A stretch of DNA of 64,000 nt. It comes from Xenorhabdus szentirmaii DSM 16338 (GTDB lineage: Bacteria > Pseudomonadota > Gammaproteobacteria > Enterobacterales > Enterobacteriaceae). Made by a program: the position numbers and the translations under genes. The notes below the pieces were generated by a model. The model did not search any database and was not told the DNA's origin. It worked only from the letters and a program-made list of their open reading frames with translations. Shown here piece by piece: positions 1 through 9,036 of the stretch. The first letter of the stretch is position 1. Each line of letters begins with the position of its first letter. The stretch lies in the NCBI RefSeq assembly GCF_002632585.1, contig NZ_NIBV01000002.1, positions 285,013-349,012 on the forward strand, read 5' to 3'.

Positions 1-747
1 AGTGCAGCGATTGAAATGGTCGGTGGCATTTTTTCGATACTGTCAGCCGTTAACTTTACACTTTATTTCGTCGCACTGACACGCAGGAGCTGGAAGCCGC
101 TGCTAAAAAATGCAGAACTGCAGTTTTTCTTGCTGGTTTTGGCGATAATCGTTGGCATCATTTGGCTGGAATTATACCGCTCAGGTATGTACGGCGTGAA
201 AGAGGCCTTTGTTCACGGTTTTTTCATGACCAGCTCAATGATGACCGACAACGGTTTGGCGACTTCGGATTACGCCCAATGGCCACCCCATACTATTTTA
301 ATGCTGCTGGCAGTCAGTTTTTTTGGCGGCTGTGTCGGTTCAACTTGTGGCGGCATCAAGGCACTTCGCTTTATGATCCTGGCAAAACAGAGTGTCAGTG
401 AAATTAATCAACTTGTTCATCCAAACGCAATTTCAACGATTAAAATTGGTCAATCGGCAGTACAGGAAAGGGTATTGCGCTCAGTCTGGGGGTTTTTCTT
501 TCTGTATATCTTTTTCAGTTGCTTCTTTATATGGGCACTGAATTTGCTTGGTTATGATCTGGTGACATCATTTGCCACAGTGGCTGCCTGCATCAATAAC
601 ATGGGGATTGGATATGGGGAAACGGCACAAGGCTTTGGGGAGCTTGATGCGGCTGCAAAATGGATGATGTGTGCGGCCATGTTATTGGGACGATTGGAAA
701 TTTATCCAATATTGATTTTGTGTTCAAAAGCATTCTGGCGTTTTTGA
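1..747 (+). CDS. TrkH/TrkG-type K+ uptake protein, C-terminal half (5' end outside window)
   Basis: The frame is open to the left edge, leaving about 248 codons of a potassium-translocating Trk subunit that normally has about 480 residues. Hallmarks seen are the FxGGCxGSTxGG loop before a transmembrane helix, KALR, LVHPNA, the last pore-loop motif NNMGIGY (E. coli TrkH has NNLGPGL) and the ending LLGRLE...FWR. Trk proteins sit in the inner membrane, contain four selectivity-filter loops and work with TrkA. The third filter region here reads TDNGL where typical TrkH has TTAGF; the key glycine is kept but the neighbours differ. It is clearly more diverged from E. coli TrkH than the housekeeping genes in this window are from their homologues, so it may be a TrkG-like paralogue. 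Confidence 0.85.
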   Translation, partial: SAAIEMVGGIFSILSAVNFTLYFVALTRRSWKPLLKNAELQFFLLVLAIIVGIIWLELYRSGMYGVKEAFVHGFFMTSSMMTDNGLATSDYAQWPPHTILMLLAVSFFGGCVGSTCGGIKALRFMILAKQSVSEINQLVHPNAISTIKIGQSAVQERVLRSVWGFFFLYIFFSCFFIWALNLLGYDLVTSFATVAACINNMGIGYGETAQGFGELDAAAKWMMCAAMLLGRLEIYPILILCSKAFWRF

Positions 748-772
748 ACTGATAATGAACTGAAATGATAAT

Positions 773-813
773 GGATAATCGAATACGGTGGGTTTTCCAG
801 TATCCGATTATCC
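773..813. terminator. Long inverted repeat between converging trkH-like and iutA
   Basis: Bases 773-786 and 800-813 form a 14-bp stem with one mismatch and a 13-base loop. It lies exactly between two genes that end towards each other, where a two-way terminator is expected. No run of T follows on either strand, so it is not a textbook intrinsic terminator; it could instead be a 3'-end stabilising hairpin. Confidence 0.5.
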
Positions 814-829
814 ACCTTGGTTAGCCGTA

Positions 830-3049
830 TTAGAAAGTCGCTGAATAACTCAGGCCAAATGTTCTTCCACGCCCTTTGTAGTTATATAACTCAGCGGCAC
901 CATAGGCCGGGCTATAAAGGACAGAAGCCCGTTGTCCCCAAACTGAGGTGTAATCTTTATCCAGTAAGTTTTCGATACTGAAACTGATCTTCCCGACAGG
1001 CAAGTGGTAAGTCCCCAGAAAATCGATGGTATTGTACCCATCTAACTTTTTACCTTTATTATCAGAGACATCGAAGGTTTGTTGGGATTGCAGCCGGAAT
1101 TCCCAGTCATCGGGTGCCCAATTGACATAAGCGGTCATTTTAGAGGGGCTAGCAGTCTCAATTGACAGTTTTTCCCACTTATCTTTTTTCTGCGTTTCTG
1201 ATTTGAGAATGTTGAACGTTGTGCCTGCTGTCCAGTCACTGTTGTCAAAGAGATAATCTACCGCACCTTCTATACCGTAAATCCTGCGTTTATCGGGGCT
1301 TATCTCAATTCTCATGTCTTTCTTTATGATATTGATCGAGATATCAGACAATGAATAATAAGCCGCTATTTGTGTACGCAGGTTATCGCCGTTATAGCGC
1401 CATCCCAATTCATACGAATTGACCTTAATGCCTTTCAATTTAGAGTCATTGACATTGATGCTTTTTACCAAAGGTATGTGTCCATTGACACTTTTACCAT
1501 AGTTGCCTGAACCATAATATTTTCCGACATCGGGTAACTCGAAGCCTTGGGAAAAATTAAACCAGACCTGTTGGCGTTCGGGCAGGTTGGCGAGTATGCC
1601 GGCATTAAACAAGTAATTATTGTAACTTGTTGTGCCTCCCGGAACAGCATCCGCGGAGAGTATTTTGCTGGTGGCAATAGCTTGCTGTTGATTATACGGA
1701 ATAAAGTCATCAATCTTATTTTTCGTATATTGATAACGCAATCCGCTACTGACGGTGAATATGGAATTGATATCGTAGTTGGCCTGCAAGAAAGGCGCCA
1801 GGTTTGTGATGCTATATCCCGGATAGCGACCCACATTATAGGCATTCTTGAGTTTCATGCCGCTATGTTCTTGCGCTGTCTTCAAATCGAAAAATTGCTG
1901 ATTGGCGCTGAATTTTTCATGGTCAGCGTCAAAGCCGTAGGTTAACGAGAGATTTTTAACCGGTTGGCTATTTAGGGTGAATTTACCGCCATAAAAATCT
2001 GTTTTTTGTTCCGATGCACTAATACTGATAACTTCTTTCTTTTTGGTTCCTTTCTTGTTACCGAGAGTCGGAAATGGATAGAAAGCAAAAGATTCATCCC
2101 GATAAAAGAGTTGGGTGACTAAATCTTGCCCCAAAAAATCGGTGTTGGAGTATTGCAGACTGATGAGATGACGTGTAGTGCCCGGAACACGGTCTGAATC
2201 CAGCCCACTGGCATTATGGGCGCTCCCTTTGCCCAATACGGCTGAAAAATCCTTGCCAAGATTTATGCCATGTTTTCCATCCGCTTTACTCTTGTAATAT
2301 TGCGTTGTCAGCTGTAATTGCTGATGTTCATCAATGTTCAGGGTGCCGGTTCCCATAACATCAAGGCGATCGGAATATTGCAGGCCGGTTTGGGTATTAT
2401 CGATAAGGACTTGATTATGCTTGCCATCAAACCAACCGCCATAACGTTGATAGGAGACAGAAAGGCGTCCTTTTATATTTTCATTTCCGCCACTGACTGC
2501 GGCGGCAATATTCTCATCATGATCTGAGCTGTTTATCAAGCCGCTTTTAGCACCGAATTGCAGATCAACTTGCCCGCCTTCCTGTCCTTTTTTGGTGACA
2601 ATATTAATCAATCCTCCCGTACTCCCGCCACCATAGAGCGAGGTTGCACCAGAAATCACTTCAATACGTTCAATATTGAAAGGATCGATGGAATCCAGCT
2701 GTCGGCTGTCGGAACGGGAGGAGTTCAAACGCACACCATCAATCATGACGGCAATGGAACGCCCGCGTATATTCATTCCGTGATTAGTCCGTCCCTGACT
2801 GCTGACATCCATGCCTGGAATTAATTGTGCCAGTATGTCTTTAAATTCCTTGCCGCCATTGACTTGTTGTTCTATATCGTGACTCTCAATCACCCAAGAG
2901 GTTTGTGCCATTTGGGGAATGCTGCGATGGGTACGACTGGAAGAAACAACAATGGTGTCTTCCTTTGACTCCGCAGCAGCAAAGACAGATGGAGTCGAAA
3001 TCACAGACAAGCAGGGGAGGATAATCCCAAAAGAACTATGCTTTATCAT
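830..3049 (-). CDS. iutA: Ferric aerobactin outer-membrane receptor IutA
   Basis: TonB-dependent receptor of 739 residues that brings ferric aerobactin across the outer membrane. It has a signal peptide of about 24 residues (ends SVFA), a TonB-box-like segment DTIVVSS near residue 31, a plug domain containing DGVRLNSSRSDSRQLDS and YGGGSTGGLINIVTKKG, and a C-terminal barrel ending in Phe (YKGRGRTFGL...ATF). These stretches match the pColV IutA almost word for word. It is the last gene of the leftward iuc operon, 37 bases after iucD, so it should share the Fur-controlled promoter at 8.9 kb. The length agrees with known IutA (about 730). Confidence 0.96.
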   Translation of the reverse strand: MIKHSSFGIILPCLSVISTPSVFAAAESKEDTIVVSSSRTHRSIPQMAQTSWVIESHDIEQQVNGGKEFKDILAQLIPGMDVSSQGRTNHGMNIRGRSIAVMIDGVRLNSSRSDSRQLDSIDPFNIERIEVISGATSLYGGGSTGGLINIVTKKGQEGGQVDLQFGAKSGLINSSDHDENIAAAVSGGNENIKGRLSVSYQRYGGWFDGKHNQVLIDNTQTGLQYSDRLDVMGTGTLNIDEHQQLQLTTQYYKSKADGKHGINLGKDFSAVLGKGSAHNASGLDSDRVPGTTRHLISLQYSNTDFLGQDLVTQLFYRDESFAFYPFPTLGNKKGTKKKEVISISASEQKTDFYGGKFTLNSQPVKNLSLTYGFDADHEKFSANQQFFDLKTAQEHSGMKLKNAYNVGRYPGYSITNLAPFLQANYDINSIFTVSSGLRYQYTKNKIDDFIPYNQQQAIATSKILSADAVPGGTTSYNNYLFNAGILANLPERQQVWFNFSQGFELPDVGKYYGSGNYGKSVNGHIPLVKSINVNDSKLKGIKVNSYELGWRYNGDNLRTQIAAYYSLSDISINIIKKDMRIEISPDKRRIYGIEGAVDYLFDNSDWTAGTTFNILKSETQKKDKWEKLSIETASPSKMTAYVNWAPDDWEFRLQSQQTFDVSDNKGKKLDGYNTIDFLGTYHLPVGKISFSIENLLDKDYTSVWGQRASVLYSPAYGAAELYNYKGRGRTFGLSYSATF

Positions 3050-3086
3050 TGCCTACCTTCATGTTGGTCAAATAAATTAATAACAG

Positions 3087-4391
3087 TTAGAACGCAGAAA
3101 AAAAAGGTTGCGTTGTTGATTCACTACGCCACTTGATTACGCCGGGAGAGTGTGACAGATCAAAGTGGTTTTTACCTAGTGCCCGATTCAAAATATGTGC
3201 TGAACGCCATGCCATCAAACTCATTTGTGGCTCTGCAATTCCATGGCTTTGCATACCTGCATTCACAGCAAACAGGCAATGACTATCAGGACCATCCCAA
3301 CCTAAAGTAAAGTCGGGGGCAATTTGGTAGCCGCCATTTTGAGTCATGTGCAGGCGTTGCATTAACGGTTCAAGGAATTTGGACTCTGATGGCTGATAAC
3401 CCGTCGCAAAAATAACGGTATCACTGTCGATATACTCTTTCCCGTTATCCAACAGATGTTGAGTCACCAGTTGATAACTTTCCCCCTGTTCTTTTACGTC
3501 CAGCAAAGCCCGGCTGGGTAACAACTTAACCCAAGGCGTTTCACGCAGCACTTCAAATCGATGGTACATTGCCTGATAGATGGAAAGTAATGAATGACTT
3601 GTAATCCCATCAGAGGTCATCTTTTGTTCTTCCAGCATGCGTTTTTTGATTTCAGGCTCAAGGCTATAAAAGCTCTCGACATACTCCGGTGTGAAGTATT
3701 CGTTGGAGAATGCAGCTTCATCCAGAGCATTATAATTATTGCGTCGTGAAACCCAGTTAAGTTGTTTGGGGGTGCCCCATTCACCGCGAAAAATATTGAG
3801 GAACAGGTCGGCACCACTTTGCCCGCCACCGACAACAGTCACACGCTTATCCGTTAAATCAGGAGTACGCAGCATCATTTCTCCTGCATGAAAACACTGA
3901 TTATTCTGTATTTTTACGCATTCCGGCAGTTTAAATCGTTTGCCGATGCCCATGCAAACATGACGCGCTAAATATTGATTATTTTGTGTTGTCACCTGAA
4001 ATAATTTTTTTTGGTCATCGAAAGTGACATGTATGACTTCTTCGCCAAATTGCAGGGAATCCAAATTATTTGCGGCCCACGAAAGGTAATCAGCAAACTC
4101 TTCGCGGGAAACTGTGCGTTGTTCTGTGGTCAGGAAGCGGTAAAACTTTTTCCGTTTAACCAAATAATTAAGAAAACTATACGGGCTTGTGGGGTCTACA
4201 GCACTCACCAGATCTTTTAAGAAACTGGTTTGCATGTGGCATTCAGGCAGGAGTATTCCTTCATGCCAGGAAAAACGGGACGCCCGTTCTAAAAATAGGG
4301 TATTAAAACCAGGGATACCACTACTAAGAGCAGCAATACTAAGATTAAATGGTCCTATACCAATACCGATGAAATCATAGGGCTGGCTCAT
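3087..4391 (-). CDS. iucD: L-lysine N6-monooxygenase IucD
   Basis: FAD/NADPH-dependent enzyme that hydroxylates the side-chain amine of lysine, the first step of aerobactin synthesis. It has 434 residues. Seen: an N-terminal FAD-binding GIGIGPFNLSIA motif (residues 9-20), an NADPH-binding GGGQSGAD segment in the middle and the C-terminal ATGYQP motif of siderophore N-hydroxylases. Its start overlaps the end of iucC by 4 bases, which indicates translational coupling. All expected motifs are present and the frame is intact. Confidence 0.96.
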   Translation of the reverse strand: MSQPYDFIGIGIGPFNLSIAALSSGIPGFNTLFLERASRFSWHEGILLPECHMQTSFLKDLVSAVDPTSPYSFLNYLVKRKKFYRFLTTEQRTVSREEFADYLSWAANNLDSLQFGEEVIHVTFDDQKKLFQVTTQNNQYLARHVCMGIGKRFKLPECVKIQNNQCFHAGEMMLRTPDLTDKRVTVVGGGQSGADLFLNIFRGEWGTPKQLNWVSRRNNYNALDEAAFSNEYFTPEYVESFYSLEPEIKKRMLEEQKMTSDGITSHSLLSIYQAMYHRFEVLRETPWVKLLPSRALLDVKEQGESYQLVTQHLLDNGKEYIDSDTVIFATGYQPSESKFLEPLMQRLHMTQNGGYQIAPDFTLGWDGPDSHCLFAVNAGMQSHGIAEPQMSLMAWRSAHILNRALGKNHFDLSHSPGVIKWRSESTTQPFFSAF

Positions 4392-6151
4392 AGTTCAGAT
4401 TCCTTTTTGGCAATATAAAGAGGGTTAGTAAGATCTTGGCGGTATTTTGGCAGCATACGATTTCCGCCATCATGTTCGGAATAAGTCAGTTTTACAGGGT
4501 TCAGGACAACCCGAATAATTTGTGGTTTGAACAGATCAAATAATTCAAAGCGATTATTCATCTCTGGGTTCTGTGCTTGATATTGTTGTAATATTTTTGT
4601 CAGAATTTGATAAAACTGAAGCTCATCGACGCCATATTTTTCCAATAAAGGTGAAATGAAGCGCAATACCGTGACAAAATTTCCGGTCTGTAAATCGTGA
4701 ATGAGATAGTCAGCAGACAAACGCACAGTGACATCTTTAACGATTTGGGGCAAAGAAGCCGCTTCAGGAAAATCTTGGTCGACTAGGCGCATATCGCCTT
4801 GAAAATCCTTCAGTAAAATTCGGTGAGGCACATTTTCTTTCATCACTAATGTGATGTTCTGGCCGTGGGCAATTAATGACACACCATAGCGACACATCAG
4901 ATGGTAAAAAGGGATGATGACGGTCTGGAACATACGCTCCAGCCAGTTTTCCATGCACAAGCCAGAACGTTCAACATAGGCTGCTATCAGCGGTATACCT
5001 TGTTGATCACTTTCCATTAATGTCGCCATCAAAATGGCTTGTTCACCATTCTGCAGATAAGGTGACGGGCTCTCACGCCAGATAACCCCAAGCATTTCCT
5101 GATAACGGTAAGGTGCTTCAGCCAGCATCGCATAGGTTGGATGTGCCATGTAACCCGCTGCCGGTTCACCAAGGATCTGCGCACCGCTGGATAATAAAAC
5201 GGGATCTTGTGCAAATTGTTGTTGTAACCAGTGTGAGGCAGCAGGGCCAGCACTGATGTATTTCCCGGGAATGCCGCGATAACAGGATGTATTGTAGATA
5301 GTCAGGGGTAGCTTGATATCAAACGATGTTTTGCGGCTGACATTTGTCAATGTACGCAATGATTGTTGGGCAAGATATTCATCTCCAAACTCACCCAGTT
5401 CGACCAGTTCCTCAGAGGCGAGTTGTGGCAGAAAATGAAGCGCAATTTTTTGCTGCCATTGCCACGGGTGAATAGGAACGGGGAGCCAATCATCATTAAG
5501 CGCCAGCTCCTCCCAGCGTTTATTGAAACGTTGGCGTTCACTCTGATCCATCGCACTATCCAGCAATGTATTTAAAGAGCAGGAACTATCCATGCTCCAT
5601 ACGAAAATATCGCGCTTGGCGGCTATCCAGTGCAACCTGAATTGCCCCTGATATTCAGGAGCATAACGATGCAACGCCTCCAATCCCCAGCCCCGGCGGC
5701 CTTTATTGAAAATAAATTTGGGATGGGCAGACAGCAAACATTGAAGCTGGTCGGGGTTAAGATCAATTAAGTCCTGAGCACTCATATTGCGGCGCATTGA
5801 CAATAATTGCAGATCACCCCGCAATGTTGCGTACAAATCTTCCATGTGCTCTGCTATTTGAGCATCATTCATCTCCAGTACTTTGGCGAGTTGGAGTAAT
5901 GAGTAATCGGCATCTAGCGGCTCATGATTATCCGTTTTCAGTGAGTTGGGTTCGATGAATAGCCATCCCCAGATACCGCGTTTTGCGGAGAAGGTATAAC
6001 CCACATTACCCAGTTTAATGTGCCAATGATCGCCTGCTGATGTTGCATTCAGTGAGCGCTCATATTCTAGTTCAGCCAAGATTTTGGCTATCATTCGGCG
6101 GTTGACGTATTCCCAGCCAGCATGTGACCAATTTGTGTGATTGAGCTTCAT
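4388..6151 (-). CDS. iucC: Aerobactin synthase IucC (NIS synthetase)
   Basis: NRPS-independent siderophore synthetase, 587 residues (E. coli IucC about 580). It joins the second N6-acetyl-N6-hydroxylysine to the citryl intermediate in an ATP-dependent reaction, completing aerobactin. Family landmarks are HPKFIFNKGRRGW, PIHPWQW, KTSFDIKLPLTIYNTSCYRG, the AHGQN segment and the FerR-like C-terminal region (LLKDFQGDMRL). It overlaps iucB and iucD by 4 bases on either side. Its closest paralogue in the window is IucA, the other synthetase, which differs in the N-terminal region. Confidence 0.96.
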   Translation of the reverse strand: MKLNHTNWSHAGWEYVNRRMIAKILAELEYERSLNATSAGDHWHIKLGNVGYTFSAKRGIWGWLFIEPNSLKTDNHEPLDADYSLLQLAKVLEMNDAQIAEHMEDLYATLRGDLQLLSMRRNMSAQDLIDLNPDQLQCLLSAHPKFIFNKGRRGWGLEALHRYAPEYQGQFRLHWIAAKRDIFVWSMDSSCSLNTLLDSAMDQSERQRFNKRWEELALNDDWLPVPIHPWQWQQKIALHFLPQLASEELVELGEFGDEYLAQQSLRTLTNVSRKTSFDIKLPLTIYNTSCYRGIPGKYISAGPAASHWLQQQFAQDPVLLSSGAQILGEPAAGYMAHPTYAMLAEAPYRYQEMLGVIWRESPSPYLQNGEQAILMATLMESDQQGIPLIAAYVERSGLCMENWLERMFQTVIIPFYHLMCRYGVSLIAHGQNITLVMKENVPHRILLKDFQGDMRLVDQDFPEAASLPQIVKDVTVRLSADYLIHDLQTGNFVTVLRFISPLLEKYGVDELQFYQILTKILQQYQAQNPEMNNRFELFDLFKPQIIRVVLNPVKLTYSEHDGGNRMLPKYRQDLTNPLYIAKKESEL

Positions 6152-7149
6152 GACACCCCCTCTCCACGGAGCATTTCTCTGCCAAAAAAGTCATGGCGCT
6201 GATTCATGATGAGCCGTGAGCGTTTATGTGGAAAATCAAATTCTTTGATGGTCTTATAACCCGCAGTTGGCAGATGGCGGAATAAGCGTTGGTTATCGAA
6301 ACGGGGTTCGGCGACAATACGTGTGGTTTTGGGTTCATCCAGATATAAATAATGTGTCAGACCTCGTAGCCAACTGCGTATATATTGCGCTCCCCGCCAC
6401 TGCTCCTCACCGACAAGCATATGCAGTCCGCGATCAAACGGTTGCCAACGGTAGTGGCGGCCAATGCGATCTTCTGGTGCCCAATAGACTTCAAAATAAC
6501 CGAATGGCTGATCATCAAAGCAGCCCAGAAGGGGATAACAGTAATTGGCTTCAAGCTGGCGTTGTAAATATTTTTTTTGTTGTTCTTGAGGCCCGGCCAT
6601 TTCCCAAAATGCATTGACGCGTGGCGTATTCATCCAATGGGTAAATTGTTCAACGTCCTGTGATAAATCAGGCAAACGGAAGCTTAGCCAATGTTTGATT
6701 TCCGGATCATAACGACGATAAACTTCGCCTTCTGGTCGTGATGGACGCACTGGCAGCCATAATTGGCGTTCGGTTTCGTAGTGCATCTGATCGCTTGTAT
6801 TCACCTGATCGCTTGTATTTACCTGATCGATTGAGGGACGAGGTGAACCCACTAACCACACAGGAAGTTGATAGAAACTTTCTCTTGCCAAATAATCGCC
6901 TTGAGCCAAATTGAACAGCGCCAACGCTTGTGGCTCGTTATTCCATTCATGATAAGGCAGGCTGACCCCGCTAATTTGCGGGGCCATGATCAGTAATTGA
7001 TCCAAAGCCTGGGCCAGCCAGCCATCTGGGGTTGGATTCAGGAAATGCAAAATAGCACTTCCATCCAAACCGAGACTGATGGGCAACTCTTTTTCTAATA
7101 TCTCGCAGCGGAAGCCACCAAGAGAATGTACTAAATTAGCTTGCGGCAT
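6148..7149 (-). CDS. iucB: N6-hydroxylysine O/N-acetyltransferase IucB
   Basis: GNAT-type enzyme that acetylates N6-hydroxylysine using acetyl-CoA, giving the hydroxamate group of aerobactin. The frame is open further upstream, but the ATG at 7149 is chosen: it begins MPQANLVHS like E. coli IucB (MSKANIVHS), and an AAGGA ribosome site lies just before it. This gives 333 residues (E. coli 315) and a 14-base overlap with iucA. C-terminal landmarks are GEVYRRYDP, EDRIGRHY, FDRGLHMLVGEEQWRGA and DNQRLFRHL. The extra length comes mainly from a DQVNTS direct repeat encoded at 6788-6823. Confidence 0.94.
   Translation of the reverse strand: MPQANLVHSLGGFRCEILEKELPISLGLDGSAILHFLNPTPDGWLAQALDQLLIMAPQISGVSLPYHEWNNEPQALALFNLAQGDYLARESFYQLPVWLVGSPRPSIDQVNTSDQVNTSDQMHYETERQLWLPVRPSRPEGEVYRRYDPEIKHWLSFRLPDLSQDVEQFTHWMNTPRVNAFWEMAGPQEQQKKYLQRQLEANYCYPLLGCFDDQPFGYFEVYWAPEDRIGRHYRWQPFDRGLHMLVGEEQWRGAQYIRSWLRGLTHYLYLDEPKTTRIVAEPRFDNQRLFRHLPTAGYKTIKEFDFPHKRSRLIMNQRHDFFGREMLRGEGVS
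6788..6832 (-). repeat. 18-bp in-frame tandem repeat inside iucB
   Basis: Units at 6788-6805 and 6806-6823 differ by one base, and a third partial unit follows to 6832. On the coding strand each unit specifies DQVNTS, so repeat number changes protein length in 6-residue steps without breaking the frame. It sits in a variable linker between the N-terminal part and the acetyltransferase core of IucB. Confidence 0.9.
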
Positions 7150-8908
7150 TATTGGTGAGTCCTTGCAGATCGTGGGTAACGACAAGTGGGTTAGCAAAGT
7201 CAAAATAAATAATTGCGGGATCGACAATCGTATTTTCATTGTGATCGTGCAGGTAGCAGAAGAAATTACCTTTACAATTCCAGTGGGGACTATCGAGTAC
7301 ATAATCCAGACACAGCGTGTTTTGTGCGGTTGTCCGTAACTGGATAAGTGCATCACGTACTTTACCCATCAGGTTTTCTTCCCGATCAAAACCGGCTGCT
7401 CCCATTGCCGCAGTGACTGCCAAGGTGGAGTTGACCAGCAAATAATAAGGGAAATAGCGCAGTAATTGGCTGTCTGTGAAGCGGTTTTCTGCTTCGGCCT
7501 CACCAATTTCCCCGAGCCATGAAGCTGCACTTTGAGTAAAACCACTACCTTGGCAATCCCGGTATAGCAACCCGATAGGTAAATCTTGTTCCATTTCCAC
7601 AAGAATATTTTGCTGATGTGCTAACAGGACTAAGCCATAATTTGCCTCTGCACTGAACAGCGGCAGTAAAATATGTTGGCAGTAAGCATCCAGCCAACAA
7701 TGGGCAGATTGTTTTAATGATAGATTGAGGCGGGTGCTCAGGCGGCGTATTGACGATGCCAATAAGCTATCTCCCCCGTCAGGGGCAGGCTGTGTAAGAG
7801 TAACCAGTACGTTGGTTTGCACATCAGGACGGCCAAACAGTAAATTAGCGCGGAATGCCATCAGGCTCTCTTCACGGATAGTTCCGTCAATATCGCGCAA
7901 ACCGGCCCAACCATCTTCCTGCATGACACGCATTGTCGGATAGCGTGCTTGTAACTCTTGCCAGCGAGGTGTTTTTGCCAACCGAGCCAAACGCATTCCT
8001 CGATTAACTTCTTTTACTGATAGTGTCCTGATTGAATTGGTCAGGCGAACACTTAAAGAGTATTTGATCATGTCATGATTGGTTTCGCTGTACAGAGAGC
8101 GTGACGAACTGGTCGGAAGCCATCGGGTTCCGGCTTCGCCTAAATCATGTAAATGCCCTTTTTGTACCAGTGCCTGAGTCCAATCCTGGTTTAACAGGTA
8201 TTCTGCCTGCCATGGATGCATCGGAACTAACCAAGTCTCATCAGAAAAGTAAGACAGCAGATGCGGGGCACTTTCGGCAGTGAAACGTTGTAAACGCTGT
8301 TTTAATGTCAGTTCCAGGCTATCACCGCAAATATAAGAAGAATTTACGGCGAACCAACGCAGTGGAAAACGTGCAGCAAAATCAGGTAAATAGCGCCTGG
8401 CTTGTGCGGCATCAAAAGGCTCATGAGATTTTGGGGCAGGGTGAAAAGCATGTCCTGCTAACAGCCCTTGTTCTGCTTCGGCAAAATTTAAAGGTTTGTC
8501 GCGCAGCATTGGCCAATCCAATCGGATATTGATTGCCTGCCAAGTATTATCGTGGCTTTCCATTACCCGTTGGTAAAATCGTTCTATCGTTACATCTGAT
8601 AATGTTCCGTGTATTTTCAGTTTTTCCAGCAATAAACTGACGAATTCTTTCATATCCAGAATGCGATACTCAGTATTGTCATTCTGATACAGATGTGGCG
8701 GAAACAAGTATTGATGGTGATGAGTGGGAGAAACATAACGTAACGCAATACGAACGGATTGCGTATCGGAAAGCGGAATATGTAATTGTGGGTATTGTAA
8801 TTGATTGGTAGGTGAAAAAATTTCCCAATCTTGAGTTTCACGGATTAAGGCATTGATAAAACATTGTGCAGCAATATCAGTTTTTAGATGACAAGATTTT
8901 GAATACAT
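7136..8908 (-). CDS. iucA: N2-citryl-N6-acetyl-N6-hydroxylysine synthase IucA (NIS synthetase)
   Basis: First condensing enzyme of aerobactin assembly, 590 residues, coupling citrate to one N6-acetyl-N6-hydroxylysine with ATP. Landmarks are GHAFHPAPKSHEPF, PMHPWQAEY, SSRSLY, KYSLSVRLTNSIRTL, LLAHQQNILVEM and RDCQGSG. It heads the leftward iucABCD-iutA operon; its ATG lies 20 bases from the near edge of the Fur box centred at 8937. The C-terminus overlaps iucB. Homology to IucC supports a common IucA/IucC fold. Confidence 0.96.
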   Translation of the reverse strand: MYSKSCHLKTDIAAQCFINALIRETQDWEIFSPTNQLQYPQLHIPLSDTQSVRIALRYVSPTHHHQYLFPPHLYQNDNTEYRILDMKEFVSLLLEKLKIHGTLSDVTIERFYQRVMESHDNTWQAINIRLDWPMLRDKPLNFAEAEQGLLAGHAFHPAPKSHEPFDAAQARRYLPDFAARFPLRWFAVNSSYICGDSLELTLKQRLQRFTAESAPHLLSYFSDETWLVPMHPWQAEYLLNQDWTQALVQKGHLHDLGEAGTRWLPTSSSRSLYSETNHDMIKYSLSVRLTNSIRTLSVKEVNRGMRLARLAKTPRWQELQARYPTMRVMQEDGWAGLRDIDGTIREESLMAFRANLLFGRPDVQTNVLVTLTQPAPDGGDSLLASSIRRLSTRLNLSLKQSAHCWLDAYCQHILLPLFSAEANYGLVLLAHQQNILVEMEQDLPIGLLYRDCQGSGFTQSAASWLGEIGEAEAENRFTDSQLLRYFPYYLLVNSTLAVTAAMGAAGFDREENLMGKVRDALIQLRTTAQNTLCLDYVLDSPHWNCKGNFFCYLHDHNENTIVDPAIIYFDFANPLVVTHDLQGLTNNAAS

Positions 8909-8927
8909 TGGATTTAATCTAAACGCT

Positions 8928-8946
8928 ATTGATAATTGTTATCAAT
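8928..8946. promoter_or_regulatory. Fur box in the divergent iucA / MFS-fhu promoter region
   Basis: The 19 bases attgataattgttatcaat have 8-bp inverted arms around TTG and fit the iron-box pattern (GATAAT-type hexamers on both strands). The adjoining bases to 8957 add a further GATATTC-like hexamer. A possible iucA promoter on the minus strand (TTTACT, 16 bases, TATCAT) ends just upstream, so bound Fur would block it. Because the genes to the right diverge from the same 128 bases, one operator could control both arms. Confidence 0.85.
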
Positions 8947-9013
8947 ATGATATTCATTTGATTTGTTAAGTAAAGTGTTTTGTGTTTATATTTACAACTA
9001 ACGAGTTATTTTT

Positions 9014-9025
9014 GATATTGATAAC
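9014..9025. promoter_or_regulatory. Possible second, partial Fur site before the MFS gene
   Basis: The bases gatattgataac give two direct GATAAT-like hexamers 12 bases before the ATG of the exporter gene. Only two of the three expected hexamers are good, so this is a weak candidate that might add control specific to the rightward arm. Confidence 0.35.
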
Positions 9026-9036
9026 ACAAGAATAAT

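Noticed and set aside
7150..7356. Upstream extension of iucB (69 extra codons)
   Set aside because: It lies within iucA in another frame, and the ATG at 7149 has a good ribosome site and the conserved MPQANLVHS start.
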